Source: Melampsora larici-populina 98AG31
Lineage: Eukaryota > Basidiomycota > Pucciniomycetes > Pucciniales > Melampsoraceae
Direction: 5' to 3'
Length of the DNA stretch: 64,000 nt
NCBI RefSeq assembly: GCF_000204055.1
Contig: NW_006768796.1
Location: 494,084-558,083 of the forward strand
In this document: positions 35,786 to 45,985 of the stretch, in pieces
Numbering within the stretch: the stretch's first letter is position 1
Layout: each line of letters begins with the position of its first letter
The notes under the pieces: model-generated
Database searches by the model: none
Seen by the model: only the letters and a program-made list of their open reading frames with translations
Told to the model about the DNA's origin: nothing
Position numbers and translations under genes: made by a program

Positions 35786-36400
35786 ATGTTCTGGGTTCAT
35801 TCCATCCAGAAAGACCACAAATACCAACACGTTCTCACCGGCATCTTTGCAGACAGGAACAACACCAATCCTGAAAACAGGGCTGAGTGGCTTGGCATAA
35901 CTATAAACACGAAACTAACTTTCAGTAAACACAGAACGGGAGTCATCAAACAAGGCAAGGAACAAGCAGGTTTCTTGGCATCCCTCTCCAAGGTGGAATG
36001 GGGTATCAATCCTAAGTTGATGAACATACTTACAACTACAACAGTTCATACAGCGATTGATTATGGTGTGGCAGTGTGGCTTCCTCTTGAGTGTCCAAAC
36101 TACTTCATCAATGACCTTAACACAATTGACAACACAAGTTCACAAACAGCACTAGGAGCTCTATCAACCACACCAGGAATCTAATAACAAGACATGAACA
36201 ACACCCCATCAAAAATTAGGCTTCAGAGTAAAATCATGAGCTTTATTGCACCCTCACTTACTAAACCATCCCACTCCCCCATCTATCATCCTGTGAAACA
36301 AGCGCAGAAATCAAACCCCAAAAGCCACCACAACCTGTACCATCAAATGTATCAACATGTAATCAGCAAAGACCTAGAATATTGTACATTTTCAGCAAAT
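35786..36400 (+). pseudogene. LINE reverse transcriptase C-terminal region
   Basis: The region after the RT palm of a non-LTR retrotransposon: EWLGITINTKLTFSKHRTGV, VEWGINPKLMNILTTTTVHT and AIDYGVAVWLPL, followed by TALGALSTTPG. These are hallmark blocks of fungal LINE proteins. Two TAA stops at 36182-36187 break the frame, but linker-like sequence (KIRLQSKIMSFIAPSLTKPS) continues. It is cut at 36410 by the TGTCAGC repeat. RNase H is missing here; a matching C-terminal piece appears at 38553. Confidence 0.78.
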
Positions 36401-36409
36401 AACACTTGA

Positions 36410-36700
36410 TGTCAGCGCTGAGTACTAAACCAGAGTACCAATGGGCAACGTATTATCATAAAAACCTTGAAAATAGTTATTACAACTCAAGGCTCAGTTT
36501 TGAGCGCCAAGTTACATATGAATTAGCATATGTAACATGTGCAGAGCTTACATCAAAGATAGTGAACATACGCAACTTTGATGCAAACCAAATCTATGTA
36601 TATTTCAAGGCTGTAACACATACATGATAAATGAAATATACTTAGAACCCAATAGTAACTGTGTTACTGTAATTAACCTAATCATAGAACCACAATTTGT
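36410..36700 (+). repeat. LTR-like repeat, TGTCAGC family, copy 2
   Basis: Starts TGTCAGCGCTGAGTACTAAA and matches 38772-39062 along its length in the same orientation, both ending near AACCACAATTT. It is more distantly related to the copies at 10906 and 37415. It directly abuts a LINE fragment on its left. Confidence 0.7.
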
Positions 36701-36815
36701 CCGTGATAACGTAGCTCTTCCCGGTACGTTACTTCCTGGGAAAATTTTGCGTTAGCACATAAAGCTACTCTACGCGTAACATACCATTTAGCGTAGAGCA
36801 CTGCCAGCATAGATG

Positions 36816-36943
36816 CCTTGGGTTGAGAAATCCGAAAACCTTGTCCAAGGTTTTTGCCCTGAGAATTACCTCAGATCAAAACCTCGGGAAGCTTCTGTCC
36901 GAGGTTTTGCATCTGAGGATACCTTGGATTTTGTAATCCGAGG
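36816..36943. repeat. Palindromic CCTCGG/CCGAGG element
   Basis: About 128 bp built from inverted versions of AAAACCTCGG and CCGAGGTTTT around a central AAGCTT. Outer arms are CCTTGGGTTGAGAAATCC and GGATTTTGTAATCCGAGG. It is probably a small foldback MITE; no clear target duplication was seen. Confidence 0.6.
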
Positions 36944-36984
36944 TGAATATGTTGGTGGTGGAGTTGCGCTTCTGTCACAGCATT

Positions 36985-37415
36985 GATTTATCTGATTGAT
37001 GAAGGTATTGATAATTTGCTTAAATGTAATGATGATGATGGATTTTCCTGGCGGTTCAGAGAGCTCTTTATATACTCAAAACCCTGAAAATCCTTTATGT
37101 ACAACTTGTGGTTTGATTGCATACTCATTTGACGTATGTAATCATGAATTTTAATTATTTATTTATTATCTGATTACGCACATGTGTAACTCTTGTGTTA
37201 CTCATGTGATGCGCACCTGTGAAAGGCATTCTTACTTAATGCAGCCTCTTGGTTACATTTACATGTATGTACATATGTAATTTGATATGTAACTATATGT
37301 AATTACATATGTACTTGGTTCTTGAAACTGAGCCATGAGTTGTAATTTTTCCTTTTGGTATTTTCTAGTTATTGAGGCAGCCCTTTGGTACTAGTAATTG
37401 GGCTCAGGGCTGACA
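36985..37415 (-). repeat. LTR-like repeat, TGTCAGC family, copy 3 (inverted)
   Basis: Reading on the minus strand from 37415 it begins TGTCAGCCCTGAGCCC and follows copy 1 (10906-11307) closely, including GAGTATATAAAGAGCTC. It lies between copies 2 and 4, which are in the opposite orientation. Confidence 0.75.
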
Positions 37416-38158
37416 ACCTCCATCTCGCTCACTTAGGCAATACTCCAGAATCTTCACTCACACATTTCAAAACTGGGCTTTCAATTCTAAAGGAGGAATT
37501 GTAGGGAATTCAGCAAAGTAAACGATAAGCGGAACGGTGATGTACCACAAAGTCCGAGAGGAATCACGTACAAGAGTGGACATAAGTCTGTGTAAGTCCA
37601 AAATGAAACTTTAGAGTGCAGTTGATAATGGAGGGTTAGAATAACTCGTGTGGTCACCTCAATTCAAAAAAGAAAGAAAGGTTTGTGATGGGTTTCAATT
37701 CAATAAAAATATGCATTGAATAAGAAATCAACATCGCAATGTGCCACTACCATTTAGGACCATTTGAATCCTGTTGTATTTCAACTAACCCCCAAATCTT
37801 CTGTAAAATGATCAATACACCCTTCTGCTATCAACTTGTTTTGTAGGTCACCAGTCTTTGAAATACAATACATACTGAAAGATAAGATAACGTCATTAAA
37901 ATAAAATTCAATTGCATTTCCAAATCAATGAATGACTTGAGCAGGTCTTCTTATAAGTTTCAAAGGTGCATGAAATGATCTTGTTGCTTGATCTGTTGAG
38001 ATTTGTTTGGTTTGTATATGAAGTTGAATACAATGATGTCAACCAGAACGTGGTGGACATTGTCCTGTCATGCCAATCAAGAACTAAAAATATTTGACCG
38101 AACTAGAAAAAGCATTGAGAAGGACAGTTCACAGTCTGTATCTGTTCCCTCCGCTATA
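37416..38158. other. No gene seen
   Basis: Anonymous sequence between the inverted LTR-like copy and the Tc1-type MITE. Short frames only. Confidence 0.3.
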
Positions 38159-38346
38159 TACAGTCAACACTCCATAAAGGCATACCTTTTATGGGCATAA
38201 TCCCTCTAAATGCATAGATTTTTACAGAGTTTCTTCCTGCCAAAATGGGATTTGCCAGCCAAAATAAGATTTGTAAAGGCATATTCCTCTAAATGCATAA
38301 GAAAACTGCCCGCCAAACTGTATGCCATTAGAGAGAGTTGACTGTA
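38159..38346. mobile_element. 188-bp Tc1/mariner-type MITE
   Basis: Ends TACAGTCAACACTCCATAAA at 38159 and the inverse of TACAGTCAACTCTCTCTAAT at 38346, with TA on each side. The terminal CAGTCAA is shared with the 1.98-kb element at 6192-8171, but the interiors differ. No coding capacity. Confidence 0.85.
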
Positions 38347-38552
38347 GCAGAGGAAGCCCAGCCCTGTCGGGTTGCAGAGCAAAAGCTCTGTTATGAGTTT
38401 TTCCACCCCTTGTGGGCAAAGCGCAGGCTGCGCTATATTTATTGGCGTATATAGCGGATATGTTGACCGCTTTGCAACCGCTATATGCAGCGGAGTGATT
38501 CTGGTATTGCCTCACTCATCACACCGGAAGCAAAGAAACAACTAGGTCATGA

Positions 38553-38773
38553 TCTGCAATCCACAAAGCATCTCAAGAATATATCAAAACTCAAAAAACA
38601 CAATTAAGGTCAGGACACATCCATTTACATCAATACTTATACAAATTCAAGCAGCAGGGAAACCCTGGACCTGAATGCCATCAAGACCTAAGAATTGTAG
38701 AAAGTGTAGAACACTTGCTACTCACTTGTCATAGGTTCTACAAAAAAAGAAAAAAACTTGGGAAGGCTTTGTG
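38553..38773 (+). pseudogene. LINE C-terminal end (RNase H tail and zinc-binding-like motif)
   Basis: Reads TQLRSGHIHLHQYLYKFKQ and then C-x(13)-H...C (PECHQ, VESVEHLLLTCHRFYKK), the typical end of fungal LINE proteins after RNase H. It may be the 3' remainder of the LINE at 35786-36400, separated by about 2.1 kb of inserted repeats. It ends where the fourth TGTCAGC copy starts. Confidence 0.65.
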
Positions 38774-39062
38774 TCAGCCCTACGTACTAAACCAGAGTAC
38801 CAATAGGCAACACATTATAATAAAAAAACCTTAAAAATAACAATTACAACTCCAGGCGCAGTTTCAAGAGTCAAGTTGCATATGATTTGGCACATGTAAC
38901 ATGTGCAATACTCACATCAACAGGTGTTTACGTACACAACTTTGATGTGACCAAAGATAAATATATTTAACAACCGTAAAATGTACATAACAAGTGAAAT
39001 ATACTTATAACCCAACAGTAACTGTGTTACTGTAATTAACCTAACCTCAGAACCACAATTTA
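38772..39062 (+). repeat. LTR-like repeat, TGTCAGC family, copy 4
   Basis: Starts TGTCAGCCCTACGTACTAAA. Direct repeat of copy 2, with similarity ending near AACCACAATTTATGC. Again it follows a LINE fragment without a gap. Confidence 0.7.
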
Positions 39063-40861
39063 TGCACACTTGTAGTTCAAAGATTTCCATAGTTCAGACT
39101 ATATGAACTTTGAAGATCACACCAGTTTTAAATTATCACTCCAACATTTAACAGCTTTACAACTTGCTTATTTTATCTTCCTAAAACTTTTAAAGTTTGT
39201 CCAACATCTATGCAAACTTCACAAGACTGATTTTACAAACCTTGAATCTCAAACCTTGTGTCTTGTTGACTGTATTGTGTGTGCATCCAAACCTTGTTCT
39301 TTTCAGATTAGAATCCCTAATCAGTCACCAATCTTATCCTTGAAAGCTTGTGATATTGGATGGATCAATCAGGTTATCAATTTCAAGGCCTTCTGATGAA
39401 TTGTTGTCTTCCTTAATTTGTGATATTGGTCGGGGAGGGCGGTGTTCATGAATTTGAAAGTTAAATTCTTGGGTTTGTGATTTACAAATTGAAGTTCACA
39501 ATTCTGACTTGTGACCTGACCCTGGTTTGGCCCGGGTCCCGAAGAATACATGCTGTGAACCTGATTCCTTTTCAAGTTATCAGTTTTTGCATACCAGATC
39601 TGATCGGAAGATCTTTGATCCACTCTTTTCTTGAAGATGTCTCATGATTGGGTCAAAATGATCATAGGTAGGATACTTGATTTGTTTTGCAATTAAGACC
39701 TCTCGGTGAATGCAAGTGCATGCAAGACCAAATTGTTCAATCTAGAAATGTCCACAAACCTCATTACACTACACAAAATGTCATCTTTACCGGGCGGTAA
39801 AGAAAACTACTGACATAGAAAAGTTAAAGTCAGGACAAGTAAGAGCAAGTACGTAAGAGATTGAGATTGAGGCAGTGAGAGTGATAAGAGCTATAGCTGA
39901 GTTGAGAGTGACATAGTGAAGCTTGTTTTCTTGTATATATGCTTGATGTTGCTTGATGGGAGCCCGTAGGACAAATGACAGTAGCTGACAGCAGTAATGT
40001 GCTGGTTTTTTGGCTTGACCTGGCTTGACTGTTTGTGGCCGGCGGGTGCAGACTGAATTTGGGCACAGAACCCTCTCGTGGTATTTTGAAGGATCCTTCA
40101 TGCAACCAGGGCAGGACCAATCATCCAATCTCATCGCGGCTCATCTTAGCTCATCTCAGTTTATGAAGTCGAACGAGGCTCAGTGCTCCTGAGGTCAAGA
40201 CCTGAGTCTGGCTGTTGGGGATGAGGAAAGCTGGGCAGGCTCAGCGTTCTAATTTTGCTTGGACAGAAATTTCACAGTTTTTCAGAGACTTTTGCGCAAG
40301 AGCTTTGGGCCCCCAGCTTTGGGGGCCTTCTCCACGGGCACTGTGATTGTTTTTGTTTACTTTATCGATTTGTAAGACTTGGACTAATTGTCTCAATCTT
40401 GATGGCAGTGTACTCAGAAGGCTTGTGTAATTTGATTGTGTATGGTACAATGGTCATCTCAAAGTATTTGTTCCTTTGATGTTGGAGTCTAGACCACAGT
40501 GTTCCATATATTGTGTGATTTTGAAGAGGTAAACAACATATGCAAATGCCAAGATTGGTCCATTCTTCCTTAATGCTAGCAAATATTATAAAATTTCACT
40601 TGACACTTTCTTGAATTTTAAGATAAATGTGAAAGACAAGTTACATTTCACCATACAACATTTTTCATATTGTTGATACAAGAGCAGGAGTGAAAGAAGA
40701 TTGGAGCAATTTGACTGTGGAATGATCCACAACATTTGCTGCTTCAGAAGTCAATGGTTGCCTTGGGGTATGTGTTAAATATGTGTTAAACATAAGGCCG
40801 CAGCCTGTAATTAGTGACAGATTGCGTTAGCAGTGAAAGAGATTGTTGGTAGTTACAAAAA
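39063..40861. other. No supported gene
   Basis: Frames at 39103-39396 (plus), 39369-39623 (minus) and 39787-40134 (minus) have no recognised domain. A single CACTACACAAAATG at about 39770 looks like one end of a CACTA-type element, but no partner was found. TTTACCGGGCGGTAAA (about 39787) is a perfect 16-bp palindrome. Confidence 0.35.
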
Positions 40862-41125
40862 ACGAGATTTTTGAAAAAGCAGGACGTAGATGATGTTGTA
40901 TACGAAGCGTTTGGAAAGTACACAATTGCAAGGGGACTAATCAAAAAGCAGCCGCAGGGGCAATTTTCGTACAGAGGTTTCAGAGAATTTTCAAAAAGCA
41001 GGACGCAGACGATGAAGTGAAAGAAGCGAATGGAAGGTACACAAATGCGGGGGGACTTTTTAAAAAGCATACGGGAAGGGGATTATCGGTGGTTCGAAAA
41101 GCGAGGATTTATGGACATTTCAGAG
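40862..41125. repeat. Diverged tandem duplication of about 125 bp
   Basis: Two neighbouring segments share AAAAGCAGGACG, GAAGCG...GGAAGGTACACAA, GGGGACT, AAAAAGCA and TTTCAGAGAA in the same order (about 40870 and 40993). A partial third copy may follow to 41125. Confidence 0.65.
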
Positions 41126-41277
41126 AACAGACGGTCTGCGGGATTATAGGTTGAAAATTAACTTGCGGAAAAGATATAAATAGGGGAGGTTGGAGGTCAG
41201 GAATGAAGGATATAACATCGCACTTCGCGGGCCCCTCAATGTCAAAAGACCTGAGGATCGCTCACAAGCGGAGTGTG

Positions 41278-41375
41278 TAAACTTAGACGCCTAAGCACCG
41301 CCCCTGAATGCTTTTAGCCCTAGCAGAAATGCGGGCTATAAGTATTAAGGGGGGGTGCTTAGGCGTTTAGGCTTA
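41278..41375. repeat. 98-bp near-perfect palindrome (hairpin MITE)
   Basis: Arms TAAACTTAGACGCCTAAGCA and the inverse of TAAGCCTAAACGCCTAAGCA, continuing through CCGCCCCT and GCTTTTAGCCC to a loop near TAGCAGAAATGC. A transcript would form a hairpin of about 45 base pairs with few mismatches. Confidence 0.85.
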
Positions 41376-42228
41376 TGTAATAATTCACCAGAATGACAAT
41401 GACATTGATGGAATTGTTGACAAGGAATCTCCATTCCAAAATCAGTGATTGATTATAAAGAATCCATGACACCACCTGACTAAGAGTGGAACAGAAAAAA
41501 GCATCAATACAGATGGAGAGGGGTTGAATGTCACAGATGTTATCTACTTACGCTCCTAGTCCATGAGCAGTGTTCAAAAGCAGGCGGTTTTTGAACAAAA
41601 AGGCAGAGATTATGTATAGTGGAGCCTGAAGAAGAAACTTTAATCCAAAGTATCAGTAAAGATGGAATTAAAGATGACAGTCAAAAAACAAGAGAATGTA
41701 TATACAACCAACATCAGAAGTATGTATCTGAGTCCGTCAACAAAGTGCTGATTGGACTTATACCTAGTGAGATTCAGAAGAGGTGTGCCAACCAGGATTC
41801 CAAAGGCAATCTCAAGCCTGTTTTAAGTAATGTACCATTAGAGATGTATTCACTGAAATAATTGAAAACAGCATACACTATGTGTTGATTTGGGCTACTA
41901 AGGATGGCAAAACCCACCTCGGCAGGGCTCATGTTTTGAATGGAGGCCGGTAGCAATTTGACGGCTATATCATGGGTACCATAAACAACGATTGTACCAC
42001 AGATTGAGCCAAGAAACTGGGAAAGAAGGTAGCATGGTGCTTTTCTGAGTGGAAAGTGTTGGAAAATCTAGAATATAGATACATCAGTAAGATTGAAGTA
42101 ACAAAGAGTAGTGAAAGAGATTTAACTGTAAGGGTAAGGGTAATAGCAGGACTCTGATGTGCATTGACAAGACGTGGGCAAGAGTGATGAGCTGCATAAA
42201 AGATAAGGATAATGATGCAACACAGATA
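41376..42228. other. No supported gene
   Basis: Two overlapping antiparallel frames (41619-41861 plus, 41774-41956 minus) without recognisable domains. Confidence 0.3.
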
Positions 42229-42990
42229 CACTACACCAGATTGCAAATTTACCGCTGAGTTTAGAAAATTAGGAGAACATAGAAAATTATACACACGGCA
42301 GAAGGGGTCAGAAAAATATGAGAAAACAAGGGTTGCATAACCCTGTGCGTGCCTTTCATTTTGCATATTTTTCATGTTTTTATGGCAGCAGTGTATATCA
42401 GGTCAGAAACCCAGCTTTTGTCCAAAACTGGCACTTATTTAGTCATTAATCTTGTGAGACAAATAAAATTGTCAATTTTGGTTCACCATATGTAATTTCT
42501 TTGCATTCTGAATGCTGAATGTTTGATTTCCAATGTACACATTGGAATGGGCGGTATGTGTCCAAAAATGACTAAGGTACAGCAATCACAGTCCCCATCA
42601 GCAACAAAAGAAAAGCTTATAAATCTTTGCCATAATGGTTTTAGCATCTAAATGAAAATTGTAGATCCTGGGTGTGGCTTTCATAATTTGTGACTACCAA
42701 ATTGATTGGAAAAAAATTAGCGTCTTTGTGAATATTCAAACATTTCTGCCCGAACCTTAGTAGTTTTGGACATAATTTGGGTTTCTGACCAAATTTACCC
42801 CAACATCATTTTTCTTTGAAACATCTTCAACACTAAAGGTAAAAATATGAAAAAATATGCAAAAGAAGGAGACATCACAAGTGGATTCAACCATAATCAT
42901 CCAATTTTTTCCAACGCCTTAAGCTTGCTCAGAATTTTCTTCATTTTTACTTTTCTAAACTCCATGGTAAATTTTTGATTTGGTGTAGTG
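42229..42990. mobile_element. About 760-bp CACTA-type MITE
   Basis: Left CACTACACCAGATTGCAAAT at 42229 and right inverse of CACTACACCAAATCAAAAAT at 42990. The arms continue through AAATTTACC and GAGTTTAGAAAA. Further inward, GCATATTTTTC and GGTCAGAAACCCA recur in inverted form (about 42365 and 42405 versus 42858 and 42785). The element at 34648 shares the CACTAC end and a GCATATTTTTC box, so they may be one family. The flanking triplets (ATA and GTG) do not match, so the target duplication is lost or the ends are off by a few bases. Confidence 0.75.
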
Positions 42991-44414
42991 GTGTATGGTA
43001 ATCAATATCATCTAGATCAAATTGCACAAGTCAGCTTTGGATGGTGGTAAAGCTACATATAATTAGGTATTAAATACCTTCCAGTCCCAGCTTGTAACTC
43101 CAGAGTATAGATGTGCTGTGAAAAAGACAAAAGTTTGATTGATCAGTACTTTGTAAATGCAATCATCACTGAGACTCATAAAAGAAATATATATACTGAT
43201 GTTTAGAGTTTCCATACATATAACAAATACAAATATACTGAACAACTCAATGACATAGTTTGAAAAGGAGATGGTGGAAGTGGTTTTTGGATGAGCAAAT
43301 GCCAGTTCAGATTTTTCCAAGTCCATGATGAAACTTTTCGTGGTTTTAGGTGCCATGAATCAAGAATGTTAGCGTTTGAAGTTTGGGAGTGCTTTGAAAT
43401 TGATGAAGAGTGTTGCAGTATGAATGGAAATGAAGGTAAACAATGTGAGATCAGAAAAGGATGGTGGTTGAGGACATTGATGGAAAGAGTCTTCCACCTC
43501 AAATACTTTGCATGTGTAGATGGCAGGAAAGGGCAATATGCCTTGACAGAAGCCTGAATTAGTCCAGTCTATAATGAAGATGTTTCAATAAAGACAGCCA
43601 TTACCTGCTAACACATAATCTTCCCATTTTGAAAGGAGCCAGCTATTTTAGACTTTGGTAGTAGGTGCATTCAATGAATGATCGACTATACCAAGGGTCA
43701 TTTTGAGGACAGCTGCCCTGATCCTGCATGTCCCTGTTTTGGTCCTGGTGGAAGAATTACATTGTATAAGATTGATTGGTATAACATTTGCATTGATCCA
43801 GAGTGATTATGCAATCCGTGGTTTCATTTATGTCCTTAGAGATTTCCACATGATTATCTTTGAGATAAACTGACCAATCAAAAGTAATATTGATATTATT
43901 ATGAGTCTCCACTGTGAAAGCAAGCACGATCACATTCTATTCTTAGATACCCTAAACCTCCCTCATGTTGATATCTATGCTTTTTGCAACACTGACTCAA
44001 GCCCTCTGTACGGTGCAGAGAGGGATTCTGTCTCTATCAGAGTCATTGACCCAGATTTGCTTCCATTATCACCATTTGGCAATCATGTCCAGTTTTGGAC
44101 ACCTTTTTAGCAGAGTTTTCATGTTCCCTACTTTTAACACTCCTCTCCAAGAGTACAGTTGCAGGTAAGATCTTACCATTGAATATAATTACATATTTGT
44201 TTTAATACCTGGATTGTCTGTATCACTTTATTTGAAAAGGTTTTTGAAGAGGCCTTGGATGATACTACTACTAGTAAATCTAGAAGCCGTCTGATTGTTG
44301 CAATATGAGCAGGGTAAGTCAAGTTTTTCTGTGGTTTCTATAGTTAAATTACTCTCAATCATGTTCCCAGCCTAGGTCACTTTCCCACCTGGGAACCTCT
44401 TTAATGCTGGCAGT
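42991..44414. other. No supported gene
   Basis: Short overlapping frames (43203-43557, 43901-44168) without domains; probably decayed repeat sequence. Confidence 0.3.
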
Positions 44415-44720
44415 GGTAGGTATTACTCACGCCCCACATCTACTGGGCTCTGGCAGGCCAGAGCCTACCACTGACTCCATGAAAGATTCATGAAAGATTC
44501 AGAAAGATTTCAAAATGACTTCAACACAATATCATATGGGGCCATTTGCCTGTCCAACCACCAAAATTCTGATGTCATCATATGACATTATAAATCTGTA
44601 CACACCTGCTCCTGTATTCACAGATCAAGAATGTATAGTCTATTAAACTTTATCATGAAAATTGACTGAGTTATTGAGGTTTGAAAAAAATCACGGACAG
44701 AAAATACTATTTTTGTACTA
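44415..44720 (+). repeat. 306-bp inverted repeat, left copy
   Basis: Starts GGTAGGTATTACTCACGCCC and runs to GAAAATACTATTTTTGTACT. It matches the minus strand of 55048-55355 along its length (for example CTTCATGAAAG-type words, CATATGGGGCCATTTGCCTG and CACACCTGCTCCTGTATTCA). Confidence 0.85.
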
Positions 44721-45528
44721 CTAGAGAACATGCGGGCATGCCCGCCACAGTCCCACTGTGCCACAATTTACCTGCGACCATTCAAATTACTCAAAACTTT
44801 CTCATCGAGTGAAAAGCTGCTTGTCTTGGTGTTGCCTCACAGCTGTCCACAACTTCAAAACACACTGATTGTATTGATTTTCCTAAGCACATCCAGAAGC
44901 ATTTTTGGCCAGTGTAGCAATGGTTCTCTGCAATAAAACAATATATGGTTGGTATAAATTCAAGTGTGATAATCAAGGCGCAAGAAGTAGTATCACAACA
45001 ACAAAAGTTTCAAAGTACTGGGAAAACGTTTATATCATATGAAGAATTATATCTAGTATACCAGTCACTGTCTATGGCAATAGGGCATGTGCAAAAATTG
45101 CGTGTAAATGCTTTTGTTAAATGTTATGGCATCTATGGTAATCCAAACATTTGACCTTTTTGCATTTGTGATGATTCATCCTTGAAGTCAATGGATTAGA
45201 CACCTGCCTCCACTCCTTTGTTTTTACAATTTTGGATGGGTTTTATTAAGCTTTGCAAACATAACTCATAATACTGATTTCGCTTTGTCAATTTTCTCTT
45301 AGTGTGTGAAATTTGAGGGATACGGGGTGATTTTTTAGTTTCTTTCTGTTCCTCAAAAACAATTAAAGTGTATGCCGGAATATGGTATAATACTACAAGT
45401 GATTTATACTGAACCAACCCACTTTAAGAGAATGCTAGCCTGAATCACTGTAAACATCATTCAACTTCCCCAATTTGGCAGAGGAAAATGATTAATAGTA
45501 CAGTTTTTCATAAAAGAATCTAATACTG
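44721..45528. other. No supported gene
   Basis: Contains the 14-bp perfect palindrome GCGGGCATGCCCGC at about 44732. Short frames only. Confidence 0.3.
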
Positions 45529-45985
45529 CACACCTGGGCCATTTCACCCACACTACATATGTGCAGCAAGCTAAGTCAATAGTTGTCTATCATGTACATA
45601 CAGGTCTGCTCAGTTTTTTGCCCATCAGAATAAATAAATCACATGTTATACCACATGTAACTTTTTCGACTTTGAAATTTTTTTCCCAAAAATTCACTAC
45701 ATATAATTCTGTAGCTGCTCAGGCAATATTGTTGAAGCTATGTCTTAGTAACAGAAAGTGTGTTACATGCAGTTGAGTTGATGAGATCACACCAAAACAT
45801 TGAGTCAGTGTATGTAGTCAATCTTTTGGAAGCTTTTTTCAATCTGAAAGAAGTTACAGCATGTATTACATATGAATAACTTGTCCTGATGAGCAGATAA
45901 CTGAGCAGAACTGTATGTACATGATAACCACATATTCACTGAGCCTGCTACACATATGTAGTGTGGGTGTTATGGCTCAGGTGTG
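45529..45985. mobile_element. 457-bp foldback/MITE with about 160-bp inverted arms
   Basis: Left CACACCTGGGCCATTTCACC and right inverse of CACACCTGAGCCATAACACC. The arms continue through CCACACTACATATGTG, ATCATGTACATACAG and CTGCTCAGTT to about 45690 and 45825. No coding capacity and no clear target duplication. Confidence 0.8.

Noticed and set aside
39767..39800. Another CACTA-type MITE starting CACTACACAAAATG
   Set aside because: Only one end was found; no inverted partner nearby.
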